A stretch of DNA of 23,779 nt from NCBI GenBank assembly GCA_002377585.1, contig DFQC01000027.1, forward strand, positions 318-24,096, written 5' to 3'. Of this stretch, positions 1 to 7,067 are shown piece by piece; positions within the stretch are counted from its first letter, which is position 1, and every line of letters starts with the position of its first letter. Origin of the DNA: Anaerolineales bacterium UBA3499. GTDB lineage: Bacteria; Chloroflexota; Anaerolineae; Anaerolineales; UBA11657. The notes beneath the pieces were generated by a model that made no database searches, was not told the origin of the DNA, and saw only the letters and a program-made list of their open reading frames with translations. Position numbers and translations under genes: made by a program.

Positions 1-16
1 GCGGGTTTTTGTTTTA
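1..16 (+). terminator. Possible 3' half of a terminator, cut by the window edge
   Basis: The first bases are GCGGG followed by a T-rich run interrupted by a single G. This looks like the 3' arm and U-tract of a Rho-independent terminator whose 5' arm lies outside the window. The upstream arm cannot be seen, so the call rests only on the GC-then-T pattern. Confidence 0.3.
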
Positions 17-201
17 GAAATGGCGCAATACTTGCTACCTTTCACATTATTATGACTATATTGGAATCAACAAACCCTATAAACAGTAAGCTATGGAGGA
101 GTCTGTTAGCACTACATCCAGAAAATATAGTCAGCATTCTTAATAGACTACACAATAAAGTCCAAATTTAGACCCAACAACATTACATAGGGAGGTATCG
201 T

Positions 202-384
202 ATGGCACTCTTTCAAATAAAGAAACAAGCGCAAGACCGAAAACCTCGAACACTGCACGAACTAGTACATTGTAATAATCCGTACATCTGGGCTGAGCCT
301 CCACGTCTAAAGCGCAACCGTCTACTAACCACTCAAAATGCAAGTAAAGACACAAAAACTTTACTATCTGGTTGGGCAAGATAG
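202..384 (+). CDS. Small basic hypothetical protein (60 aa)
   Basis: I do not recognise this protein. The reason to accept it is its start: GGGAGG at 190-195 lies six bases before the ATG, one of the best Shine-Dalgarno matches in the window. The product is hydrophilic and rich in Lys and Arg (for example PRLKRNR near residues 34-40), with no membrane segment, no signal peptide and one cysteine. A longer open frame on the opposite strand (140-391) has no supporting site and reads as its shadow. It stands alone, with an MGMT-like gene facing it downstream. It could be a small nucleic-acid-binding or ribosome-associated protein, but nothing in the sequence proves that. Confidence 0.4.
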   Translation: MALFQIKKQAQDRKPRTLHELVHCNNPYIWAEPPRLKRNRLLTTQNASKDTKTLLSGWAR

Positions 385-442
385 ATAGCAAATATTAGAT
401 TGAGTATATCGACTATGGACAATAAAAATCTAGGATGTTTTG

Positions 443-880
443 TCAAGAGTACAGATATGTCTGGGCATCTTTAATATAAAATTTTTTGCCTTTTTTAATC
501 ACAGATAAACCATCTCGTGACAATTGATTTCGGTGCTCATCAATTCCTCCCGGAAACTTATGATTTAACTCCCCATTTTTCTTGACTACTCTCCAGTACG
601 GTGAGTTTATGCTGCCTTCTAGATAGGCTTCTGCGACAATCTTGATGAAAATACCGGTAGTCATAGGGCAACATATATCAACATTATGTTTCTCTGCTAA
701 TTGACTTCGCAAAGCATTTATCTCCATAATATTCCCTTTGGGAATACAATCAATAATTTCCATCACTTCTTTAGGATGTGGAATCAACATCGATCCACCT
801 CCCCAAACATCCGGAGCATCTTTGATTTTGGGCAAATCATGTTTTGACTGTATTTTTTCCAAGAAAGTTTTCCTGCTCAT
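443..880 (-). CDS. MGMT-family alkyltransferase-like protein lacking the acceptor cysteine
   Basis: The protein has the winged-helix fold region of O6-alkylguanine-DNA alkyltransferases. IPKGN (about residues 46-50) corresponds to the IPxG start of that domain. PYWRVVKKNGEL (94-105), followed by FPGG and a basic tail, matches the active-site region PCHRVV plus the xGGG segment. The acceptor Cys is Tyr and the following His is Trp, so it cannot transfer alkyl groups to itself as MGMT does. Alkyltransferase-like (ATL) proteins with a substituted Cys bind alkylated bases and flag them for nucleotide excision repair. That role is inferred here. The product is 145 aa from ATG 880; a GTG at 886 would add two residues, and neither start has a clear Shine-Dalgarno. 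It appears to be monocistronic. Confidence 0.82.
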   Translation of the reverse strand: MSRKTFLEKIQSKHDLPKIKDAPDVWGGGSMLIPHPKEVMEIIDCIPKGNIMEINALRSQLAEKHNVDICCPMTTGIFIKIVAEAYLEGSINSPYWRVVKKNGELNHKFPGGIDEHRNQLSRDGLSVIKKGKKFYIKDAQTYLYS

Positions 881-1027
881 CTTCACCCCACTATATTTAC
901 ATTGTCAGTGACATAAAGTGCATGTGTTAGATATGCCACGTTCACTTCCTTCCAACATTGTTGGTATAACAAAGTAAGATGCCAATTTCAAGATAAGAAT
1001 TAGGTGATCTCTAATACCCACTTCTAT

Positions 1028-1201
1028 TCATGCCGTAAAACGCTCACCTAAAGCCCATAGTAATGCACCTCCCACTACCACCCTGAACAGTAATTGCATA
1101 AACCAGCCATCATTAACAAAACCTCTTCTCACAACGAATCTAAACAGAAGTTCAACTACGAATATGACAGCGGCCAATACTACAACATACAAGTATGTCA
1201 T
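1028..1201 (-). CDS. Possible small two-helix membrane protein (57 aa)
   Basis: Reading the minus strand from ATG 1201 to TGA 1028 gives a 57-residue product. It has a very hydrophobic N-terminus (MTYLYVVVLAAVIFVVELLF), then the basic link RFVVRRGFVNDGW, then a second hydrophobic stretch (MQLLFRVVVGGALLWALG). The hydrophobic, basic, hydrophobic order is what a two-pass membrane miniprotein would show, and random AT-rich sequence rarely gives it. Against it, no convincing Shine-Dalgarno precedes the ATG, and the family is unknown to me. An in-frame stop (TGA at 1237-1235) lies only 11 codons upstream. Confidence 0.35.
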   Translation of the reverse strand: MTYLYVVVLAAVIFVVELLFRFVVRRGFVNDGWFMQLLFRVVVGGALLWALGERFTA

Positions 1202-1234
1202 TAGAAATATGTAATACGTTTGTATATTCGCGAC

Positions 1235-1401
1235 TCATAGTCGGACATAATCAAAGTCGTAAGCAACATCGAATTCATCACGTTTGCACTCTTTGGCGCA
1301 ATAAAACAACTCATTGTTATAAGCTACCCCAACTACTCCTGCTCTGCGTCATTATACTCTCCATGCATCCTTAAGTTAGTTTCATCCTCAAGTGCATTAT
1401 C
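1235..1401 (-). pseudogene. Possible frameshifted gene remnant with a Cys-containing motif
   Basis: Two adjacent minus-strand fragments have protein-like composition but lie in different frames and share no start codon. The upstream one (1401-1336) reads DNALEDETNLRMHGEYNDAEQE before a TAG, broken here as DNALEDETNLRM then HGEYNDAEQE. The downstream one begins near 1348 and reads GVVGVAYNNELFYCAKECKR then DEFDVAYDFDYVRL, ending at TGA 1235. A single -1 shift near 1338-1345 would join them into one acidic, cysteine-containing protein tail. I read this as a decayed gene or the 3' end of one. A sequencing error is the other explanation. I cannot name a family. Confidence 0.25.
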
Positions 1402-1547
1402 CTACAATGCATATTATACGTTTACCATCCTAATTCCATGACAGATTACTTAAATCAGTCTGCAATATGACAGCTGATTTGGTCGCATGCAAAGATATAT
1501 ATAGTATGTTGCACTTACAATTATCCTTGCCGACCAACTAGTATTGG

Positions 1548-1793
1548 GTGTATAGTAGGTCAATGACACACATTTTTGACTGGTGGAATAATCTAAGACA
1601 ACTTTCTTCCAAGAGACAAGTCGCTACACTAGAACAACACCAATGCAAGTATTGCGGAAAGCCCGCTACTGAAGAAGTTACATTAGAAATCGACCAAAGC
1701 ATACCTTCCTCTAGATCAGGTAGATATGACCATGACAATTTGCAACTCATGTGCTCTGAATGCAGGCCAGTAAATGGTACAACGATTGATTAA
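1548..1793 (+). CDS. HNH-like zinc-binding protein, active site degenerate
   Basis: The C-terminal half follows the McrA-type HNH layout: CKYC at residues 33-36, a TLEIDQSIPSSRSGRYDHDN segment matching the usual LxIDHIxPxSxGGxxxxxN core, then LQLMCSEC (65-72). The four cysteines that would hold the structural zinc are present. The first catalytic His of the DH pair is Gln (D49-Q50), and the usual CN after the second Cys pair is CR (72-73). It is therefore probably not an active nuclease. The start is uncertain: GTG 1548 gives 81 aa, while an in-frame ATG at 1563 gives 76. HNH proteins of this size occur as stand-alone restriction-like or defence proteins and as remnants. Nothing nearby points to a partner. 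Confidence 0.5.
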   Translation: MYSRSMTHIFDWWNNLRQLSSKRQVATLEQHQCKYCGKPATEEVTLEIDQSIPSSRSGRYDHDNLQLMCSECRPVNGTTID

Positions 1794-1872
1794 GTTTCCA
1801 CTTTTCCAAGCTTGTACTACTCAATACTAAGTAGATTAGCCAGAGAGTCTAGAAATCCCAAGGCTATAGACT

Positions 1873-3024
1873 ATGATTAGATTTTGGTTCAAGCTATTTT
1901 ATGCTATAAAGTTTGTAGGCGTGGGTATGTTTGCACCCTATGTAGCCATGTATTTCATTAGAAAAGATATAACCAATCTCCAAGCAGGGTCCTTGGTAGC
2001 TCTTGTATCATTTGTAGGTTTCGTAGCACAACCCATCTGGGGCATTATCAGTGACAAGTATAACGTAACAAGACTATTAGTAACTATCAGTTGCTGGACA
2101 ACATCTGTAATTGTGCTCACCTACACTTTGACTGATAAATTTGAGTACTTGATCATAATTGTCACTTTGTTTTCGATAATGCGATCGCCTCTTCATGCAA
2201 ATGTAGCCGCCTTAGCTCTACACCACTTAGATCTCAAAGGTGTACGAGAGGAGTATGGCAAATTTCGGATGTGGGGTTCAATAGGTTTTATAATTGCTAC
2301 TATTATTTCTGGTGGATTTTTCTTTGAAGATAATCTTACAACAGCAATCTATGTCTTTTCAGGATGTTTAATCCTACTGGGATTTATTTCTCTCAAATTG
2401 CCAGATAGAGGTATATCTTCTACCGTACAATGGCGTGATAGTATTGCGTTAATTACCAATAGCCAGTTATTACGTATTTTTCTTTTAGGCATTATTTGTG
2501 TCGGAATTACATTAGGGATTGCCGACCAATATCTTGTTGTCTATCTCGATGAAATAAATGCATCAGCCTGGATTGTGGGTTTAACTGTTGCAATAACAGC
2601 TTTTCCTGAAATACCAATAATGAGTTACGCTGAGAAATTTATACGTAAATGGGGATTACGTATAACCTATGTAGTTGGCCTCAGTGCATTGCCAATACGT
2701 TGGCTATTAAATATGCTCGTTACTGACCCAAACATAGCATTACCCGTCCAGGCATTGCATGGCATAGCAATGAGTGCCCTTCTTGCTGTCGGCACCATAT
2801 TTGTAGATAACATCTTACCTAAACGTTTACGGGCATCAGGACAAGCACTTTATCTATCTAGCTTATATGGATTGGGACCTTCTATTGGATTATTCTTAGG
2901 TGGATTACTTATGAGCAACGGAAGTACAAAACCTTTATGGGCATTATCGTTAGTTTCAGGCATTATTGGTTGCTATGTTATAAATAATGCTATGAAAATT
3001 GGAAATAGACAAACGCTCGAATAG
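1873..3024 (+). CDS. MFS transporter, MFS_1-like (HcaT/nucleoside symporter type)
   Basis: This is a 383-residue inner-membrane protein with about twelve hydrophobic segments in two halves, as expected for the major facilitator superfamily. The loop between helices 2 and 3 carries GIISDKYNVTR (about 57-67), the MFS A-motif variant. YGKFRMWGSIGFIIATIISG (about 126-145) is characteristic of the MFS_1-like group that includes the phenylpropionate transporter HcaT and nucleoside:H+ symporters. It probably imports a small organic molecule by proton symport; the substrate cannot be read from the sequence. The gene stands alone on the plus strand and converges with hpt. The Shine-Dalgarno is weak. 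Confidence 0.88.
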   Translation: MIRFWFKLFYAIKFVGVGMFAPYVAMYFIRKDITNLQAGSLVALVSFVGFVAQPIWGIISDKYNVTRLLVTISCWTTSVIVLTYTLTDKFEYLIIIVTLFSIMRSPLHANVAALALHHLDLKGVREEYGKFRMWGSIGFIIATIISGGFFFEDNLTTAIYVFSGCLILLGFISLKLPDRGISSTVQWRDSIALITNSQLLRIFLLGIICVGITLGIADQYLVVYLDEINASAWIVGLTVAITAFPEIPIMSYAEKFIRKWGLRITYVVGLSALPIRWLLNMLVTDPNIALPVQALHGIAMSALLAVGTIFVDNILPKRLRASGQALYLSSLYGLGPSIGLFLGGLLMSNGSTKPLWALSLVSGIIGCYVINNAMKIGNRQTLE

Positions 3025-3077
3025 CACTATACTAACGGCCTATACGCATATATTGAGCGTACAGTACAGTACAGTAC

Positions 3078-3626
3078 TCATTGGTATATACGAGATTTAA
3101 GCTCGGCAATGTATGGAAGAGTACGGTATTGATCATCATAGTCTAACCCATAACCAACTACCCAGACATCAGGAAGAACAAAGCCTAAATAATCAACTCC
3201 AATTCCAGAGCTATTGACATCAACTCCTTCCTTAGCAACCATCACGCAAGTCTTAACCGATAATGGTTTACGTTCACGGAGAAGATTTGACATATATTCG
3301 AGTGTCATACCGCTATCTACAATATCTTCAACAATTAGGACATGTCTACCTTCGATAGATTGGCGAAGATCCGAAATCATACGCACCTCACCACTAGACG
3401 TGCTTTTTTGGTAACTTGCTAAAGCAATAAAATCAACAGAGTGTCTCACAGTAAGCTTCCTAGACAAATCCGCCGTAAAAATAAAAGCTCCTCTTAGAAT
3501 ACTTACTATGAGCAATGATTCTGCATCAACATAATCTTGACTGATCTCATTAGACAGCTCAGATATACGACCATCAATTTCTTCTTCAGAAACAAGCACT
3601 CTTTCTATATCATTCGTCACACTCAT
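3078..3626 (-). CDS. hpt: Hypoxanthine phosphoribosyltransferase
   Basis: This purine-salvage enzyme makes IMP or GMP from hypoxanthine or guanine plus PRPP in the cytosol. The PRPP-binding motif VLIVEDIVDSGMTL lies at residues 96-109 with the two acidic residues of type I phosphoribosyltransferases. The LRGAF loop is at 44-48, and the hood region near the C-terminus has the DVWVVGYGLDY motif and FVLP. The length of 182 aa is normal for bacterial Hpt. I place the start at ATG 3626 because AGGTGG lies just upstream; the more upstream GTG (3635) falls inside that ribosome-binding site. It is the last gene of a minus-strand run, with a 96-bp gap after the FMN reductase gene, so it may have its own promoter. 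Confidence 0.95.
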   Translation of the reverse strand: MSVTNDIERVLVSEEEIDGRISELSNEISQDYVDAESLLIVSILRGAFIFTADLSRKLTVRHSVDFIALASYQKSTSSGEVRMISDLRQSIEGRHVLIVEDIVDSGMTLEYMSNLLRERKPLSVKTCVMVAKEGVDVNSSGIGVDYLGFVLPDVWVVGYGLDYDDQYRTLPYIAELKSRIYQ

Positions 3627-3722
3627 TATATCCACCTATATCTACGACAATATTTGCATCGACTACAATCCCATTCTGGCTTACAGTTCTATTGTAACCA
3701 CTGAATTCAAAGTGTATTTTAC

Positions 3723-4262
3723 TCAAAACTTAGATACAAACGCCAAGTACGAATCTAAAAATTCATCCAGTTTCGTTTGAAATTTTTGGCTGGTAACTTG
3801 CCCGCTTTCGTCGATAACTTTTTCCACATTACCTACTGTTAGCATTCTAGGAATTGGGTAAGCTAAGATAGACAAAATAGTCTGCTGCAATTGATAGGCT
3901 GCTCTAATACCTCCTGATGCGCCAACAGATACAGTTGCCACACCAATTGGCTTACCTTCAAAAGAAGCTTTCGCGAAAACATCAATAAAGTTTTTCAGTC
4001 CAGATGACATTGCTCCATTATACTCGGGAGTGAGAAAAATCATCCCATCAGAGATGCGCATTGTGTCTGCTGCATGTGCTAACTTACCAGTTGCATCATC
4101 TACTTTTCCAAAACGTTCAACAAATGATGGTAGATCCAATTCAATCAGATCGACAATACTAGCCTGATGACCTAGAACTTTGATTTGCTTGACCACTGCT
4201 AATGCGACTCTATGACTCCGACGAACCTTTCGTGTACTACTAGAAACCACTGTTATGTTCAT
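3723..4262 (-). CDS. NADPH-dependent FMN reductase family protein
   Basis: The protein has the flavodoxin-like fold of the FMN_red family (azoreductase, chromate reductase and quinone reductase types). The N-terminal SSSTRKVRRSH (7-17) is the phosphate-binding loop for FMN, and LTPEYNGAMSSGLKNFID (77-94) is the family's most conserved motif, contacting the isoalloxazine ring. The later VSVGASGGIRAAYQLQ stretch is also typical. It would transfer electrons from NAD(P)H to FMN, a quinone or another soluble acceptor; the true substrate is unknown. The ATG at 4262 has GGAGT five bases upstream, so I prefer it to the in-frame TTG at 4274. It lies 47 bp after the PAL-like gene on the same strand. 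Confidence 0.9.
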   Translation of the reverse strand: MNITVVSSSTRKVRRSHRVALAVVKQIKVLGHQASIVDLIELDLPSFVERFGKVDDATGKLAHAADTMRISDGMIFLTPEYNGAMSSGLKNFIDVFAKASFEGKPIGVATVSVGASGGIRAAYQLQQTILSILAYPIPRMLTVGNVEKVIDESGQVTSQKFQTKLDEFLDSYLAFVSKF

Positions 4263-4309
4263 ATGCGACTCCAATAGTTAGATACAATCATCACTTGACA
4301 GTCAACAAA

Positions 4310-5134
4310 CTAGAGTCTCATATACTTGGTCACTAATTCTTCGTTGCCAGCCGAATACATGTTGCCGTCAATATCAATCCAGATGCCATGCGCATTGAAT
4401 GGAGTACGAATCCGTGTAATCACATTACCTTCGAGATCCAACATTGTCATTCCAGGCACTTGGTCAGTGACGAATGCGACATTTTCACTATCAACAAAAA
4501 TATCCATAGGATGAAAGAAACCAGTCCATTCTGTTACATATATTCCGTTTGTGTCGAAGATTTGTACACGATTATTCTCACGATCACAAACATAAACATG
4601 ATCATCTGCCACCCATATTCCATGTGGAGTAATAAATTGCCCCCTATCGCTGCCCCAAGAACCCCATGTTTTAATGTGCACACCTTCCGAAGAAAAATGA
4701 TGAATACAGGAATTAGCATAGCCATCAGCCACAAAAATATCACCATCACTGGATACAGCAATATCAGCAGGATGATTGAATGGTTTTTGTAGAGCAGGTC
4801 TGTCTCTATTACCTATCCTTAGAAGCACATTACCTTGCAAGTCATATTTCACAACCTGATGAGCATCTCTATCACAAACAAAAACTTCGTCATTAGGGGT
4901 TATGAATAAACCATGAGCATCCATTAGTTGATCGTTTCCCCAAGAGTGTAAATGCTGGCCTTCACGTCCAAATATAAGCATAGGTGGATCTTGACGCTGA
5001 TAAACATATACATTACCTGAAGAATCAGTAGCTACGTGTGATATATTGCCCCAAGACATTCCAGAAGAAAGCATCCCAAAAGGATGTTCAACCTCATAAA
5101 TATACTTGCCTGTTCCTACAATAAATTTATGCAA
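4310..5134 (-). CDS. NHL-repeat beta-propeller, PAL-like (peptidylglycine amidating lyase type)
   Basis: About six NHL-type blades span the 274 residues. Sequence order and key residues match peptidyl-alpha-hydroxyglycine alpha-amidating lyase (PAL). The three zinc-ligand histidines appear as AHG (H74), TPHG (H171) and NAHG (H249). The catalytic Arg appears in YQRQDPP (R47) and the catalytic Tyr in VADGYANS (Y139). DRENNRVQ (184-191) matches the PAL segment CVADRENGRIQ. Animal PAL cleaves hydroxyglycine-extended peptides to amides and glyoxylate; the bacterial substrate is unknown. There is no signal peptide, so a cytosolic site is likely. The start is TTG 5134, with AAAAGG just upstream. It sits 56 bp after a ureidoglycolate lyase gene, whose product is also glyoxylate. 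Confidence 0.88.
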   Translation of the reverse strand: MHKFIVGTGKYIYEVEHPFGMLSSGMSWGNISHVATDSSGNVYVYQRQDPPMLIFGREGQHLHSWGNDQLMDAHGLFITPNDEVFVCDRDAHQVVKYDLQGNVLLRIGNRDRPALQKPFNHPADIAVSSDGDIFVADGYANSCIHHFSSEGVHIKTWGSWGSDRGQFITPHGIWVADDHVYVCDRENNRVQIFDTNGIYVTEWTGFFHPMDIFVDSENVAFVTDQVPGMTMLDLEGNVITRIRTPFNAHGIWIDIDGNMYSAGNEELVTKYMRL

Positions 5135-5190
5135 TGTAACCTTTTACACTATAGAACAATGACTACTGTCAGTTTAAAGCTCTGATTGTA

Positions 5191-5754
5191 TCAGACACCT
5201 TCAATTTTGAACTCTATTGTAGACATATTGTTGTATTTTAGTATTCTAGGATTACTGTCAATGCCTAGATCTTTTGAGATAAATCCAGTTCCAGTCTGAT
5301 AGTTCACCAACTGAGTTGGATTAGGACTCGAGTTGAGAATCAGAAATGTCGCACCAACATCATTTTGAATATATCTATCAAGTGAATGCCAAGTACCCCG
5401 CCTAAAAGAGTATCCTACAGAGGCATCTATAAGGAAAGCACGTACATCTTCTGGTGTAGGAATATCATATAGGTCATCTGGATCAGTTGGAGGAGCTACG
5501 CATACGATAGATGACCCTCCACTTAATTGGACAAAACTCTGTGTAACCCCAAAATGTCGTTCAAGTTGATGAAATCTAAGACCACTTTTAGGCTGCCAAA
5601 TTACCTCCACTGTAGACTTACCATCGTGGCCGTATGAGGTTGGGGAAATAATACGATGTTTAGGCGACTTTTTAGTAGCGTACCAAAGTTCACCAAAAGG
5701 TTTGAACTGTTCCTCCTCCATAGATTCAACTGTGAGCGAATAAACTTTAGTCAT
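5191..5754 (-). CDS. Ureidoglycolate lyase (AllA family)
   Basis: AllA is a cupin-fold enzyme that splits ureidoglycolate into glyoxylate and urea at the end of purine (allantoin) breakdown. Family marks are the opening LTVESMEEEQFKPFGEL, the RFHQLERHFGVTQSFVQLSG stretch (about 60-79) holding the cupin His and Glu residues, CVAPPTDPDD, and the highly conserved GYSFRRGTWHSLDR (about 114-127) with ATFLILNSSPNPTQ after it. At 187 aa it is slightly longer than the 160-170 typical of AllA. No other allantoin genes are visible here, so the real substrate may be a related ureido or hydroxy acid. It starts at ATG 5754, with only a distant GAGG, 29 bp after the sugar dehydrogenase gene. Confidence 0.88.
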   Translation of the reverse strand: MTKVYSLTVESMEEEQFKPFGELWYATKKSPKHRIISPTSYGHDGKSTVEVIWQPKSGLRFHQLERHFGVTQSFVQLSGGSSIVCVAPPTDPDDLYDIPTPEDVRAFLIDASVGYSFRRGTWHSLDRYIQNDVGATFLILNSSPNPTQLVNYQTGTGFISKDLGIDSNPRILKYNNMSTIEFKIEGV

Positions 5755-5783
5755 ATGGACTTTGTCTTACCTCACTTATATAA

Positions 5784-7043
5784 TTATTCCTTAAAACTTA
5801 TATCTTCCACAATTTTATAAATTCCTCCCGCATAATCAACTACATAAAGTTCACCATCCTCGTCCTCACCAAAAGAACTAATTTGTAGATCACTCTCAAT
5901 GATCAATGCTTCATCCCAATCGTCAGGCGTTATCCTAGATGTTGTCCAAATTGTACCGGAACAGAAATCCCCATACACATAAGATCCACTCATGTGAAGA
6001 AGTGCTTCTCCTCGATATACATATCCACCAGTCACCGAGCATTCACCATTGGAATGATGATAATCCACTATTGGTGCTGAAAAAAGTCCAGAGTCACACT
6101 CTAAACGATAACAATGATTACCCTCCATATTACTCCAACCATAATTTTCGCCACCCAAGCTGTCAGCCGACTGAAAATTTATCTCCTCCCAATTGTTTTG
6201 CCCAACATCAGCGATATAAAGATCACCAGTGATACGGTCAAAACTGAAACGCCAAGGGTTACGCAAACCATATACCCATATCTCAGATCGCGCATCCTGA
6301 TTATCAACAAATGGATTGTCTGACGGCACAGTGTAACCAACAGGACTTTCAATACTCACCCTAAGAATTGATCCCAACCAAGTCTGTAAATTTTGTCCGT
6401 TATTATGAGGGTCACCCGCTAAACCACCATCTCCTAAGCCAACATAGAGATTCCCATCTGGGCCAAAAGCAATCTGCCCACCATTATGGTTGCGGTATGG
6501 TTGTGATTGTGTCAACACCTTGATTCCGCTTTGGTGATTTGCACGATTAGCGTTACCCGAAACGAAAAGCTTCATGACTACCGTATCACCATTATTATCC
6601 GAATAGTGAACGAAAAATTGGCCGTTATTAGAGTAATTCGGGTCAAAAGCTAATCCAAGTAATCCTTGTTCTGAGGACCGTCGAGTGATCTTATTGCTTA
6701 AGTCTAAAAATGGCTCATTGAAAACTTGACCATCCATCACTATCCAAATCACACCACTTTGCTCCACAACAAACAACCTACCAGTACCATCACCAGCATG
6801 TGTTACATAGATTGGTTTCTGAAACCCATCAACTATGAATTCCAGTGCATAACTAACTGTAGGTGAGTTCATAGGTGTATTGGTGGAAATTCCGTTTTTA
6901 TTATCTGCTGCGCTCGAATCTCTGACGCTCTGACAAGCACTAAACAAGAGCAATACAACAGTAAGAAACACAAACCTTCTAATGTCAATCAGAACATATA
7001 CCAAATCAATATAAAACCTATTTGTTTTCACAATAATACTCAA
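5784..7043 (-). CDS. PQQ-dependent sugar dehydrogenase (GSDH family), lipoprotein
   Basis: The protein has the soluble glucose/sorbosone dehydrogenase beta-propeller: FVVEQSGVIWIV, EQGLLGLAFDPNY, then YRNHNGGQIAFGPDGNLY with the His expected to act as catalytic base, LRNPWRFSFDRITGDLYIADVGQN, and GENYGWSNMEG. Such enzymes oxidise aldose sugars with PQQ in the periplasm or on the cell surface. The N-terminus is a hydrophobic segment ending LLLFSACQS, a lipobox with Cys at residue 37, followed by a Ser/Asn-rich linker, so it is probably membrane-anchored and exported. The start is uncertain: TTG 7043 is the most upstream option, there is no ATG before the signal, and a shorter signal peptide is possible. 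It follows the YwaF-like gene by 24 bp. Confidence 0.92.
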   Translation of the reverse strand: MSIIVKTNRFYIDLVYVLIDIRRFVFLTVVLLLFSACQSVRDSSAADNKNGISTNTPMNSPTVSYALEFIVDGFQKPIYVTHAGDGTGRLFVVEQSGVIWIVMDGQVFNEPFLDLSNKITRRSSEQGLLGLAFDPNYSNNGQFFVHYSDNNGDTVVMKLFVSGNANRANHQSGIKVLTQSQPYRNHNGGQIAFGPDGNLYVGLGDGGLAGDPHNNGQNLQTWLGSILRVSIESPVGYTVPSDNPFVDNQDARSEIWVYGLRNPWRFSFDRITGDLYIADVGQNNWEEINFQSADSLGGENYGWSNMEGNHCYRLECDSGLFSAPIVDYHHSNGECSVTGGYVYRGEALLHMSGSYVYGDFCSGTIWTTSRITPDDWDEALIIESDLQISSFGEDEDGELYVVDYAGGIYKIVEDISFKE

Positions 7044-7067
7044 AAGAGCACAAAATTAGCTACAACT

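Larger units (their letters stand above)
887..1547. other. Gene-poor stretch (661 bp)
   Basis: No long reading frame is supported here. It holds a possible small membrane protein (1028-1201, minus), a possible decayed coding fragment (1235-1401, minus) and a short inverted repeat CCAAC-ATT-GTTGG at 952-964. I see no tRNA, rRNA or CRISPR pattern. The remainder looks like relaxed, AT-rich intergenic DNA, perhaps the site of past gene loss. Confidence 0.5.

Noticed and set aside
140..391. 83-aa open frame on the minus strand
   Set aside because: It overlaps the 202-384 ORF, has no ribosome-binding site, and its composition (clusters of Val, Leu, Cys and Phe) reads like the antisense of a basic coding sequence.
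3059..3077. Short tandem repeat of ACAGT between MFS and hpt
   Set aside because: There are only about three and a half copies of a 5-base unit, with a weak nearby hairpin and no T-run. It is too short to call a functional repeat or terminator.
4388..4792. 134-aa plus-strand open frame inside the PAL-like gene
   Set aside because: It is antisense to a gene with clear family motifs over its whole length. The product has no recognisable pattern and no ribosome-binding site.
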